The notes under the pieces: model-generated
Seen by the model: only the letters and a program-made list of their open reading frames with translations
Database searches by the model: none
Told to the model about the DNA's origin: nothing
Shown: in pieces, positions 26,315 to 34,902 of the stretch
How the letters are laid out: each line of letters opens with the position of its first letter
Position numbering within the stretch: the stretch's first letter is position 1
Source of the DNA: an uncultured Pirellula sp.
GTDB lineage: Bacteria; Planctomycetota; Planctomycetia; Pirellulales; Pirellulaceae
DNA length: 64,000 bases
NCBI GenBank assembly: GCA_903892355.1
Contig: CAITIE010000153.1
Location: forward strand, 124,001 to 188,000
Direction: 5' to 3'
Made by a program: the position numbers and the translations under genes

Positions 26315-26797
26315 CTAGGCACAATCCAATCGAACTCCTTCATGTTCGAGAAGCCATTTCTTGATCGGCAATCCTCCTCCAAACCCGGTCAACGATCCAT
26401 TGCTCCCTATAACCCGATGGCACGGCAAGACAATAGGGATGGGATTGCGTCCATTGGCTGATCCAACGGCTCGAACTGCCTTTGGCGAACCCAATCGGAT
26501 CGCCAAATCGGAATAACTCCAAGTTTTACCGTAGGGGATACTGGCGAGTTGGTTCCATGTTCGTTGCTGAAATTCCGTCCCATCGAAACTTATTGCCAAT
26601 TCGAACGTCTTTCTCTCTCCTGCAAAGTACTGCAGCAACTGCTCCCTGGCTTCCCTGGTGGGACTGCGATCCAGAAGCCAATCGCTGATGTGCTTGGGTG
26701 GGTGCTTGTTGCTGTCGAACAAAACATACCTTAAACCCCGCTCATCCACGGCAACTCGAAGCTTGCCAATTGGCGATTTAAATTCATCAAACCACAT
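26315..26797 (-). CDS. ogt: Methylated-DNA--protein-cysteine methyltransferase
   Basis: This suicide enzyme removes alkyl groups from O6-guanine or O4-thymine onto its own Cys. The 160-residue product carries the acceptor site VLPCHRVIG (Cys126 from ATG 26797), the DNA-binding helix-turn-helix region with GSPKAVRAVGSANGRNPIPI, and GFGGGLPIKKWLLEHE at the end. The N-terminal domain is short, as in Ogt/MGMT. ATG 26797 is preferred over ATG 26803 because GAGGGG then lies six bases upstream. It is a stand-alone gene. Confidence 0.94.
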   Translation of the reverse strand: MWFDEFKSPIGKLRVAVDERGLRYVLFDSNKHPPKHISDWLLDRSPTREAREQLLQYFAGERKTFELAISFDGTEFQQRTWNQLASIPYGKTWSYSDLAIRLGSPKAVRAVGSANGRNPIPIVLPCHRVIGSNGSLTGFGGGLPIKKWLLEHEGVRLDCA

Positions 26798-26872
26798 GGT
26801 CATCCCCTCATGGCTTATCGCTTGGCAATTGCCAACGATACAGGACGGGGCAGGCTCGCAGCGGGTACTACA

Positions 26873-27862
26873 CTACTCAAGATCGAATACCACCACCAAT
26901 TGGATTCGCTTGGTTAAACTGTCAAGATCGGTGCCAAGAACTTCGCGTTCATTTTTTTGTCTAGGGGTACTGACTGAGGATTCTGATCGCACCGCCGAAA
27001 GAACGCTCATTTGCTCAAAGGTCGGATCACCCCCAGTCGATGTTTGGATGGACCGAATTTTCCCAAGTCGTAGTCCTGATGACTGGGCAATCAACTCCGC
27101 TTGGGCTCTTGCTTTTTTCATCGCTTCGGCAAAAGCGGCTTTTTCCTGCTCTGGCAAGAATTCTCCCACATAGTAGAGCCGATTGCTCGGGGATGATTGG
27201 ACCTGATAGGAAATGTAACTTGAGCCGTTACCTAAAAGTGGTTCGACGAGACTCTGCTCTTCTTCCGTCAATTCCGCCCGCAGCTTTTTCCCCGTAAGGT
27301 CTTTTTGTTCGTACAGCCTCTTCACTTTTGATGGCAGAAGAATTGCAGCCTCCTCCGATTCCTTTTCCAGTTTCCAGTCGACAACAAGTGTTGCGTCGGC
27401 CGCATAGACAACAGGCAACTCCGAGTCATCTTCGTCATCCAAATTTGGGAGTGGAAACTGGCCTCTCATCGTTGGGTTCATATTTCGCATTTGAATTATC
27501 TGACTTCGCGCTGCCTTTCTCGAAGCGTCGGGATCTTCGACTCCAGGGATCCCTGCAGTCACCAGCGGCGATGAAAATTCAATTGCAGAATCGTCGACTC
27601 CAAACGTCTTTAGCTCCTTCCTTACAGCTTCCTGATGCTTCTTCATCGTTTTCAGGACACTCGCTTCATCGCGAGTTTCGACTCGAATCGGTAGCATCAG
27701 GCGAAGCTTGCTTGCGGTGATTTTCACTTGCTGAGAAACAGCCACGGATATCCCAGAACTGTTTTTTGATGCGTCCTGCGCTTTGGCGCTTTGAGTCGCA
27801 AGCAAGCCGATGAGCAGCAACCAAGACAGTCGAATATGAACATTGAAAATGGAGAGTGACAC
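26873..27862 (-). CDS. SIMPL domain-containing secreted protein
   Basis: The 329-residue product starts with a signal peptide (LSWLLLIGLLATQSAKAQ, cleavage near residue 28). It then has the SIMPL (DUF541) layout: an ISVAVSQQVKITASKLRLMLPIRVET strand pair, helix with MKKHQEAVRKELKTFGVDDSAIEF, repeated beta-alpha modules, and a C-terminal TKRIQLVVVFDLE strand. SIMPL proteins are periplasmic, oligomeric and of unclear function. The start is GTG 27862 with GAGG about ten bases upstream. Residues 110-150 form an Asp/Glu-rich insertion (NLDDEDDSELP) not typical of the family. Confidence 0.85.
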   Translation of the reverse strand: MSLSIFNVHIRLSWLLLIGLLATQSAKAQDASKNSSGISVAVSQQVKITASKLRLMLPIRVETRDEASVLKTMKKHQEAVRKELKTFGVDDSAIEFSSPLVTAGIPGVEDPDASRKAARSQIIQMRNMNPTMRGQFPLPNLDDEDDSELPVVYAADATLVVDWKLEKESEEAAILLPSKVKRLYEQKDLTGKKLRAELTEEEQSLVEPLLGNGSSYISYQVQSSPSNRLYYVGEFLPEQEKAAFAEAMKKARAQAELIAQSSGLRLGKIRSIQTSTGGDPTFEQMSVLSAVRSESSVSTPRQKNEREVLGTDLDSLTKRIQLVVVFDLE

Positions 27863-28399
27863 TTTTTAGTTTCCTCGTTCAGAATACGTTGTTACGAAAG
27901 ACAACAGCATCGACTTCTACGTCGATGAGATGGACTAGGATGACATTGGATTGGAAGCACAACGTCACTCCAGGCAAGAGCGCTCCACCGTAGACCGCAA
28001 TTGAGCGGTGTCAATTACAGGTGTCACTTATAGGTGAATTATAGGATGGTGAACAGCACGTCCGCAAGCGATTGGCCGTATCGGTCGGTCGTGGCATTAC
28101 TGGCAGTAACAACAACGACGAAGTATCTTGGAATCGTTTTCTCTACGCCCCTCCGAGGGGGCTGTGGTTAAAATCTACTGAGCAAAAACGTCTCCGCACC
28201 GCGATGGGTATACGCTGTATCATTCGATTGCGATTGCGATTGCGAGCACGAGCACGAGCACGAGCACGAAGTTACCGATTCGCAAACGAAACTTCTTTCC
28301 TGCCAAAATCTCTGAAGAGCCAGAAAAAACGAGACAAACTCAAGACTTAGCTCACAGCGTTTTGTTGGTGCCAATCGCCGCTATCAAGTCGCCGTTCCA
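27863..28399. other. Intergenic region with hexamer repeats
   Basis: About 540 bp without a supported gene. It contains the near-repeat GTGTCAATTACAGGTGTCACTTATAG around 28010-28035 and the hexamer array at 28225-28270. Confidence 0.5.
28225..28270 (+). repeat. Hexamer array: three CGATTG then four CGAGCA units
   Basis: CGATTG repeats three times and changes without a break into CGAGCA repeated four times. The GAGCAC word is shared with the elements at 17 kb and, as GAGTAC, at 52 kb. Confidence 0.9.
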
Positions 28400-29272
28400 T
28401 TAACCATGGGACTTGGGTTGTATTTTGTAATGCAATCGAAGGGGCGTGAAGCCGAGGAAGCGAACGGTATGGTCTGTTCGCAAATCCCCTCGAGGGTCCA
28501 CGTAGAGGTGAAAGGTTTCCCGCAAGGTGCGCAAATAGCGCACGCGCCAATGATTTTCGTCGATATCGACCATGCGATAAAAACCAGATTGTCCGAATCG
28601 ATCTCCCCCGGAGATCAACTTCAACGAACGGTCAGGTTGGGCCTCCGGACGGAGAAAGACGGTGGAACTCCCCAGCGGTAAAGGAAAGCTGACCTTGATG
28701 CATGGCTGAGAGGTTTCAGGTAGCCATCCGACGGAGTAGAGTCCGGTATAGATCACTCGCTGGTTGGAAGCGAGTCGACGCAGCCAACCTGTGTAGCAAA
28801 GCTCCCCGGCTCGATCAACCATCGGTATTATTTCGCTCGTCATCCCATTGGAGAGCTCAAGCGACGATACTGGAAAATTTAACTGATCCATTTGTCGGCT
28901 GACAAAACGAGTCAATCCCCAGAGGAACACCCTGGTCATGATCGGAGCCTCGCTCCACGCTTCCAAATGGTACCGGGATGTGTGTTCGTAGAAGTCTCGA
29001 ATCTCTGGCTGAATATCCGCTGGCTCGAACTCGTGGCCGCGCAACCGATCGAAGTCGGGAATCAATCCTGCGTCGGCGGAGGCAACGATTTGAAGATGTT
29101 CACGCTGGGCGAGTCTCGAGTAAAACTCCGCCCCGATGCGGCCTGTCTCTCCCATCGGGCAATCGAGCCATGGCGATTCTTTTTTGTCGACTCGCTTCCC
29201 GAACAGCCGGACCCATTGCCGTATTCCTGCGCTAACAACCGAGCCAATAATGTTGTTCAGCGGCATCGACAT
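28400..29272 (-). CDS. Conserved-looking protein of unknown function
   Basis: I do not recognise this 290-residue protein. It has no signal peptide; the N-terminus (MPLNNIIGSVVSAGIRQWVRLFG) is mildly hydrophobic and amphipathic, so a peripheral membrane contact is possible. The first third is polar and helical with an EHTSRYHLEAWSEAP segment. The rest is beta-rich, with alternating Trp/Tyr/Arg strands (ENHWRVRYLRTLRETFHLYVDP) and a WGLTRFVSRQMDQLNFP helix. Length, codon use like its neighbours, and a tidy 39-bp gap to thyA support a real gene. It may be co-transcribed with thyA and the methyltransferase. No function is proposed. Confidence 0.65.
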   Translation of the reverse strand: MSMPLNNIIGSVVSAGIRQWVRLFGKRVDKKESPWLDCPMGETGRIGAEFYSRLAQREHLQIVASADAGLIPDFDRLRGHEFEPADIQPEIRDFYEHTSRYHLEAWSEAPIMTRVFLWGLTRFVSRQMDQLNFPVSSLELSNGMTSEIIPMVDRAGELCYTGWLRRLASNQRVIYTGLYSVGWLPETSQPCIKVSFPLPLGSSTVFLRPEAQPDRSLKLISGGDRFGQSGFYRMVDIDENHWRVRYLRTLRETFHLYVDPRGDLRTDHTVRFLGFTPLRLHYKIQPKSHG

Positions 29273-29311
29273 CCTCGTACTCTCTGCGATTGGGCAATTC
29301 CACCGCCATGG

Positions 29312-30109
29312 CTATACCGCCACTGCCGCAGCGATCGGGGGATAGGGGTCGTAGCCGACCAATTCGATATCATCGAATCCATACTCAAGGATATCATCGC
29401 GATGGGCTTTCAGCGTCAGCGTTGGGAAGGCTCGCGGGGCACGCGACAACTGCTCGCGAGCTTGATCGAAATGATTATTGTAAAGATGCGCATCCCCCAA
29501 AGTATGGACAAAATCTCCTGGCGTCAGACCCGTACTCTCGGCCATCAGGATCGTCAGTAGAGCATAGGACGCAATGTTGAACGGCACGCCGAGAAACATA
29601 TCGGCACTCCGTTGATAGAGTTGACAACTCAGCCGCCCATTGGCAACGTAGAATTGGAACAGCAAGTGGCATGGAGGAAGGGCCATCTTTGGGACATCCG
29701 CGACATTCCAAGCACTGACAATCAAACGTCTCGAATCGGGATTGGTCCGTATCTGCTGTTGGACGATTCGGATTTGATCGATGCATGAGCCGTCCGCGCA
29801 CTCCCACGACCGCCATTGCTTGCCATAAACAGGCCCCAGTTCGCCATCGTCATCGGCCCATTCGTCCCAAATCGATACACGATTCTCTTTGAGATAAGCG
29901 ATATTGGTTTCGCCTTTGAGGAACCAAAAGAGTTCGTGAGCGATACTTCGAAAGTGGACCTTTTTAGTGGTCAGCAATGGAAAACCATCGGCTAGCGAAA
30001 ACCGCATTTGGGCGCCGAATACACTGCGAGTCCCTGTCCCGGTCCGATCCGATTTTTCGTCGCCCGACTCGAGAATATGACGAAGAAGATCGAGGTACTG
30101 CGATTCCAT
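29312..30109 (-). CDS. thyA: Thymidylate synthase
   Basis: ThyA makes dTMP from dUMP with methylene-tetrahydrofolate. The 265-residue product (usual 264) shows [29 protein letters not shown] at the N-terminus, [26 protein letters not shown], and the active site [29 protein letters not shown], with Cys in PPCH and the Arg-Ser-Asp triplet for phosphate. [16 protein letters not shown] and the end [10 protein letters not shown], which keeps the small C-terminal residues closing the site, follow. ATG 30109 matches the family start; upstream in-frame ATG 30115 and TTG 30121 are possible. With 5-FCL at 34 kb it shows an active folate cycle. Confidence 0.95.
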   Translation of the reverse strand: MESQYLDLLRHILESGDEKSDRTGTGTRSVFGAQMRFSLADGFPLLTTKKVHFRSIAHELFWFLKGETNIAYLKENRVSIWDEWADDDGELGPVYGKQWRSWECADGSCIDQIRIVQQQIRTNPDSRRLIVSAWNVADVPKMALPPCHLLFQFYVANGRLSCQLYQRSADMFLGVPFNIASYALLTILMAESTGLTPGDFVHTLGDAHLYNNHFDQAREQLSRAPRAFPTLTLKAHRDDILEYGFDDIELVGYDPYPPIAAAVAV

Positions 30110-30153
30110 GACCATATCCAATTCGTGGGAAAAGTTGCCTGTGGTTTTTAAGT

Positions 30154-30840
30154 CTAACCGGCTGACGTTGATTCGTCCTGCAGCGGTTTGCGATAGGCGA
30201 GGGTCCAGTGGCGATCGCTGTTCATAGCGATTGCCTGCGATGGAATCCCGAGCGGGGCGACGATAGCTCGCAATTCGTCCAACGTGTGCGCTGCATGAAA
30301 GCTCTGACGAAAGAGTTGACGCGAGTACTCGGTCTCACCAGCGGCGTACAAATCGACGAACCGCTCCACCTCGACCTCGGTTTCGGGGCGGTACAGATCC
30401 CGGACAAACAGCAATCCACCGGGCCGCAGGACACGGAGTGCCTCCGTAAAAAAACCGTCGCAGCTCGGCAGGTGGTGCACCAGGGAATTGCTCATTACGC
30501 AATCGAAATACTCTGCGGCAAAGACGAGCTTCTTTGCATCGGCGCGATGGAGCTGGATCCGATCGATGAGGCTTTGGATCTCGATGTTGTACCGAGCCAA
30601 CTCGAGCATCTCGACCGAGGCATCGGAAGCCATGACGCGGACAGTGCGATCCCGTCGGCACAATTCACAAGGGATGAGCGCTGTACCAGTCCCCAAGTCG
30701 AGGACATCGCGACCGATGGGAGCATGGGCGAGCAGATCCGAGACGAAGCACTCGTTCACGGCTCGGTGGTCCATTTGGTTGTATTCGACCGCCTCGTGGC
30801 GATCGTCCATGACTTCCGGTTCGAGTGTTCGCGCGAGCAT
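30154..30840 (-). CDS. Class I SAM-dependent methyltransferase
   Basis: The 228-residue product has motif [17 protein letters not shown] (SAM-binding glycine loop, about 46-61), an acidic residue after the second strand ([14 protein letters not shown]), motif [20 protein letters not shown], and [14 protein letters not shown]. This is a UbiE/Methyltransf_11-type fold with no added domain to give the substrate. The ATG at 30840 gives a compact N-terminus. It lies 44 bp upstream of thyA in the same direction. The acceptor, whether small molecule, lipid quinone or other, is unknown. Confidence 0.88.
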   Translation of the reverse strand: MLARTLEPEVMDDRHEAVEYNQMDHRAVNECFVSDLLAHAPIGRDVLDLGTGTALIPCELCRRDRTVRVMASDASVEMLELARYNIEIQSLIDRIQLHRADAKKLVFAAEYFDCVMSNSLVHHLPSCDGFFTEALRVLRPGGLLFVRDLYRPETEVEVERFVDLYAAGETEYSRQLFRQSFHAAHTLDELRAIVAPLGIPSQAIAMNSDRHWTLAYRKPLQDESTSAG

Positions 30841-30915
30841 AGGAGGTTACCGATCCGAGATCACAACGTAGGACTAGCAACGTAGGGCAAAAAAGGGGGG
30901 AACTAGCAAGCGGGA

Positions 30916-31338
30916 CTAACAGCACGAATCGACGGGTGGATCACCTGGCGATCGGCGTCGAGGACCCGGTATCTCACGACCAGTGTAGGTGATCCGATTT
31001 TTCTCGTCGACGAACACGACCTTGGGTTCCGGAACTCGCACATCGTTCCCCGTTTCGCTGAGGAATCCAAATGTCGCAACGATGACAACATCGCCGGGAC
31101 GGACCAGGTGTGCTGCAGCACCATTGATGCAGACATCGCTGGACCCTTCTTCACCGAGGATCGCATAGGTCTCTAGTCGAGTCCCTCGCGTGACGTCCCA
31201 AACATGCACCGACTCAAACGGCGCGATGCCTGCTGCGAGCATTAGATCAGGGGGAAGCGTAAGGGAACCCTCGTAATGGAGGTCCGCTTGGGTTACCGTA
31301 GCGCGATGAATTTTCGATCTGAGGAATTTGCGTAACAT
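30916..31338 (-). CDS. panD: Aspartate 1-decarboxylase
   Basis: PanD makes beta-alanine from aspartate for pantothenate and CoA. It is translated as a pro-enzyme that self-cleaves at Gly-Ser to form a pyruvoyl group; here the site is HYEGSLTL (G24-S25). Other family marks are [53 protein letters not shown] and [12 protein letters not shown]. The product has 140 residues, with about 20 more at the C-terminus ([16 protein letters not shown]) than the usual 115-130. It follows no close partner; other pantothenate genes are not in the window. Confidence 0.95.
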   Translation of the reverse strand: MLRKFLRSKIHRATVTQADLHYEGSLTLPPDLMLAAGIAPFESVHVWDVTRGTRLETYAILGEEGSSDVCINGAAAHLVRPGDVVIVATFGFLSETGNDVRVPEPKVVFVDEKNRITYTGREIPGPRRRSPGDPPVDSCC

Positions 31339-31535
31339 GCCCTAATTGTGATGCCCTAGGGCTAGTTACGCCATGCCTTTTGAGCGATCTTTCTGAGAAT
31401 CCAAGCGTAGAAAAACGGTCAGAATTGTGCCGCCGAAAAGTGAGTCCCGCCGGGACAGTTGCTCTGTGAAAATGCTCTGTGAAAAATGTGGCGTTTTCGT
31501 GGCCAAAAGCGAATTGCTAGGCCCGAGCAACTTTG

Positions 31536-33545
31536 CTATCGGCCGCGAGCGGCGAGATCCCGTGCTAGCTCAAGGCCTTTTTCCAAAGTCCGGTCGGCCG
31601 GTTGCTTGGGTGCGGACCCGGTATTGTTGGAATCATACCCGGGTCGCTGCGCGGTGAGGGCACTTCCGGTTTGGTTGCCAGCACGATTTGCATCGATAGC
31701 GTCGGAAGCGACACCCTCGGAGGCAATCCCCTCGGGAGCGATTGCGGTCACCAGCTTTTGGCCTTGCAAACGAGATGAACCGCTGCCGCCTATGGTCCCG
31801 TTGCCGTCCGTCGTAATTGCATTTCCATTCGGAAGGGCACGGCTCATCGGAGGTCGAAGACTAGTTAGGCTTTGGGGTGCGTTTGCCGTTTCTTCAGGGA
31901 TGATCACATGAGGGGTAATACCCTTCGCACTGATCGCAGCACCGCTGGGAGAATAAAACTTGGAGACGGTCAATCGAAGGCCTCCGATACCGCGATCATT
32001 CGGGAAGACACCTTGGACGCTTCCCTTGCCATAGGAGACTTGACCGACAACGTAGCCGCGATCGTGATCTCGAATCGCTCCTGCGAAAATCTCGCTGGCA
32101 CTGGCGCTATCGCCATCGATCAGAACCACCAAAGGGATGTCCCAAGTTCCTGGAACACGTGCGGTGTAATTTCGATTCTCTTGTCCATTTCTTCCACGGG
32201 TAGAGACGATTCCACCTCGTGCGAGGAACTCGTCTGCCAACTCCACTGCGGAATCGAGCAACCCGCCGGGGTTCCTTCGCAAATCAACCACGAGGGACTT
32301 CATGCCCGCGCGGCTCAGTTGGAACATCGCCACGCTTACTTCATGAACAGTCGTCTTTTGGAAATTGGTAATACGGATGTAACCTACATTTCCATCTCGC
32401 ATTTCCGCGATGGAAACACTTGGTATGTCCACCCGTTTGCGGGCGATCTCGAGAGCCACGCTTTGATCTCCTCCGGCGGAGATTACCAGTTGAACTTTGC
32501 TCCCCTCTGGACCTCGCAACATGTCTGCGGCTTTCTTGCCACCGATCTGAGCGACAGGATTGCCATCGACCTCGAGGATGTAATGACCCGCTTGCAATCC
32601 CGCTTCGGCAGCCGGACTTCCTTTGAAGACATCGACGATACGAAGCTCTTGGCCTTCGGCCCAAAGCTCAACGCCAAGCCCGATCAGATTGCCTTCGATT
32701 TGGGACATGATTTCACGGTATTCACCTGGGGTCAACAATGCCGAGTAGGGATCGAGCATTCCTGCGGAACCTGCTACGAACTCATAGAGCGTCGCGGTTG
32801 GGTGAAGACCAATACTTTGCTGGGCCAACGTTGCGACCTGAGCAGATACCGCCTTGAGCTCATCGATCGATCCGATTCGCTTGCCAAAGACAGCGCGGTG
32901 GACTTGGCGTCGGAAATTCTCAATAGCTTCCGCGTTCGCACTCCGAAGATGGGTTGCGAGGAACTCTCGCTCGGTCAATGCGACTTCGAGGTACGCGGTC
33001 CCATGCAACGCGAGTTTGTAGAAGTCAATCGGTTCCACGTAGTAGGCTTCGAGCTTGGTGAGGACATCGGTGTACATCTCCAGCGCGTCGGCCGGCGTCG
33101 ATCGCTCAACTGTCTCGATGAAGGAGCGATCGCTGTAGCGACGATTCACATCGAGGTGCACGCGCGAGATCTGGAGACGTTCCGCCAGATCCTTGTTCCG
33201 CAGGTCTTGCTTGAGTGCCTTTTCGTAAACTTGAATTGCTTCTTGCCAACGGCGCTCTTGTTCTAACTGTCGGCCTGTTTCCAAGGCTGCGACGGTGGTT
33301 GCTGCTACCGTTTGGCTTGGAAGGGAGGACGGTACTTGCAAAGCGGGGTGTGGTACCAACGACTGTGGTACCAACGACTGCGGTACCAACGACTGCGGCG
33401 GCAATGACTGCGGCGGCAATGACTGCGGCGGCAATGGTAAACTTTTCGGCGCAGGTGCGACTTGTCCGAATGCGTGAGAGAATCCAACAAGTGCGATACA
33501 GCAGGCACTTAGATTCAGAACAATAGCTCGGTATTTTTGATGCAT
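31536..33545 (-). CDS. S41 family C-terminal processing protease with PDZ
   Basis: The 669-residue product has a signal peptide (YRAIVLNLSACCIALVGFSHAFGQ), a Pro/Gln/Ser/Leu repeat (PPQSL and VPQSL units, residues about 32-57), a TPR-like helix pair (LEQERRWQEAIQVYEKALKQD), a helical domain, a PDZ domain (GLGVELWAEGQELRIVDVFKGSPAAEAGLQAGHYILEVDG), and the S41 catalytic core. The nucleophile lies in DGDSASASEIFAGAI and the general-base Lys in SYGKGSVQG, the CtpA/Prc Ser-Lys dyad. The C-terminal 90 residues are low complexity. Such proteases trim or degrade periplasmic proteins at their C-termini. ATG 33545 was chosen for the signal peptide over starts at 33608 and 33569. The proline-rich repeat is encoded by tandem 15-bp DNA repeats. 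Confidence 0.92.
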   Translation of the reverse strand: MHQKYRAIVLNLSACCIALVGFSHAFGQVAPAPKSLPLPPQSLPPQSLPPQSLVPQSLVPQSLVPHPALQVPSSLPSQTVAATTVAALETGRQLEQERRWQEAIQVYEKALKQDLRNKDLAERLQISRVHLDVNRRYSDRSFIETVERSTPADALEMYTDVLTKLEAYYVEPIDFYKLALHGTAYLEVALTEREFLATHLRSANAEAIENFRRQVHRAVFGKRIGSIDELKAVSAQVATLAQQSIGLHPTATLYEFVAGSAGMLDPYSALLTPGEYREIMSQIEGNLIGLGVELWAEGQELRIVDVFKGSPAAEAGLQAGHYILEVDGNPVAQIGGKKAADMLRGPEGSKVQLVISAGGDQSVALEIARKRVDIPSVSIAEMRDGNVGYIRITNFQKTTVHEVSVAMFQLSRAGMKSLVVDLRRNPGGLLDSAVELADEFLARGGIVSTRGRNGQENRNYTARVPGTWDIPLVVLIDGDSASASEIFAGAIRDHDRGYVVGQVSYGKGSVQGVFPNDRGIGGLRLTVSKFYSPSGAAISAKGITPHVIIPEETANAPQSLTSLRPPMSRALPNGNAITTDGNGTIGGSGSSRLQGQKLVTAIAPEGIASEGVASDAIDANRAGNQTGSALTAQRPGYDSNNTGSAPKQPADRTLEKGLELARDLAARGR

Positions 33546-33860
33546 GCTGGAGCGCAGGGGTGGTTGCATGGAGGCAGACACTCTGAGGGACACGCGAGTA
33601 TAAAACACCGATTGGTGCGGTCAAAAAACGATCCCAAGAAAACCAAGGAGCGTTCTTCGCAACCGTTACCATTTACCAGTGGGGATCTCGACGTGACGCA
33701 AAGGGGGATAGTAGCGACCTGGATTCAGTTCCCCGAACCATGCATTTCGCACTCACTGTTGGATGTTCGCGTCTCACTAGCTGACGATCCATCCACAAAA
33801 GTGCCCGAAACACCCGGGGCGATTTTTCCCCGGGAGAGGCTCCGGTCGAACCATACCGTG

Positions 33861-33917
33861 TCTTTGAAAAACCTCGGCGCCTTTGAAAAACCTCGGCGCC
33901 TTTGAAAAACCTCGGCG
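33861..33917 (+). repeat. 19-bp tandem repeat, three copies
   Basis: CCTTTGAAAAACCTCGGCG is repeated head-to-tail at 33861, 33880 and 33899; copy 1 differs at one base. Confidence 0.95.
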
Positions 33918-34090
33918 ATCGGCAAACTCGTCCGGATGCATGGTGTATGCGTCGTGCATAAGAAATGCAGGGTATTCCCAATAGTCCCGCAAAACCGCTT
34001 GACCATTGCCCGCACGGCTAACTGTACGCCGTCCCAACTCCCCAGGCAAGTCGCCGAGAAAGGGCCGAGCATGCATCGAAACTCGGTTCG

Positions 34091-34120
34091 CTATTTCTTC
34101 TGTGGCTATTTCTTCTGTGG
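34091..34120 (+). repeat. 15-bp tandem duplication
   Basis: CTATTTCTTCTGTGG occurs twice, back to back and identical. Confidence 0.95.
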
Positions 34121-34289
34121 CAAATCTTCCATGACAAATCGAGGAACGCTTGGTACGATTATTGTCCTTGAGTGGTACGATTGCCGTCCTTCGTTCGGGT
34201 TATGGAGACCGGGTTATGGCCCCCATCGAACGGAATCGATATTCACCTCTTTCTAGTCACCTCTTTGAGATACGAGCGACCCCTGAACT

Positions 34290-34898
34290 ATGTCTGAAGT
34301 ACCCGTTTCCGATTTCCAAGAGCGCAAAGCAGCCATTCGTAAGCAAGCTCACGAAAACCGAAAGAACCAAGAGGACAAAGAAGCGGTATCCATCGCCATC
34401 ATGAATCGCTTCATGGAGTTGCCCGAATACGATGCAGCCCGCACCGTGATGTTCTATGTCGACGTTCGCGATGAAGTTCGTACGCGGCAAGCGTTGCCAG
34501 CCGCGTTGGCAACCGGCAAACGAATCGTCGTCCCCTACTGCGTGGACGGTGAACTGGAGTTGTTCTGGCTCGAAGTTATGGACGAATTGGAGCTTGGGAT
34601 GTACCGCATCCTGGAACCGAAGAATGAACTGCGGGACGTCGTGCACAAACGCCTCCAGCCCGAGGACTTGGATCTGATCATGGTCCCAGGTGTCGCCTTC
34701 GATAAGAACGGCGGACGGACAGGGCATGGAAAAGGGTACTACGACAAGCTCCTAGAGCATGCCAAGCCCGAAACGCCTTTGGTCGCATTGGCCTTCGAAT
34801 GCCAGATATTCGACGAGATCCCGATGGATCACCACGACATCTTCATGGACAAAGTCGTCACCGAGAACAATGTCTACACCGGTCGAGGTCGAAAGTAG
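34290..34898 (+). CDS. 5-formyltetrahydrofolate cyclo-ligase
   Basis: The enzyme converts 5-formyl-THF to 5,10-methenyl-THF with ATP. The 202-residue product carries RKQAHENRKNQEDKEAVSIAI at the start and VMFYVDVRDEVRTR (folate site). IVVPYCVDGELELF and DLIMVPGVAFDKNGGRTGHGKGYYDKLL follow, the latter including the family's strongest signature, GxGxGYYD. It lies only four bases before the methanopterin formyltransferase gene, so the two are co-expressed. In that setting the ligase might act on folate in the usual way or on a methanopterin analogue; the sequence alone does not decide. Confidence 0.93.
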   Translation: MSEVPVSDFQERKAAIRKQAHENRKNQEDKEAVSIAIMNRFMELPEYDAARTVMFYVDVRDEVRTRQALPAALATGKRIVVPYCVDGELELFWLEVMDELELGMYRILEPKNELRDVVHKRLQPEDLDLIMVPGVAFDKNGGRTGHGKGYYDKLLEHAKPETPLVALAFECQIFDEIPMDHHDIFMDKVVTENNVYTGRGRK

Positions 34899-34902
34899 TC
34901 CG

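Larger units (their letters stand above)
33546..34289. other. Intergenic region dense in short tandem duplications
   Basis: About 740 bp without a supported gene. Besides the arrays listed separately, it has two imperfect copies of TGGTACGATT...GTCCTT near 34151-34191 and two copies of TCACCTCTTT near 34244-34267, just before the cyclo-ligase gene. Confidence 0.55.

Noticed and set aside
25926-26318. Plus-strand 130-codon frame between floA and ogt
   Set aside because: It overlaps the floA start on the other strand and has no ribosome site or family match, although it includes one hydrophobic stretch.
31872-33266. A 464-codon open frame opposite the S41 protease gene
   Set aside because: The protease on the minus strand has a full domain set and signal peptide; the plus-strand frame has no recognisable motif and is a shadow caused by base composition.
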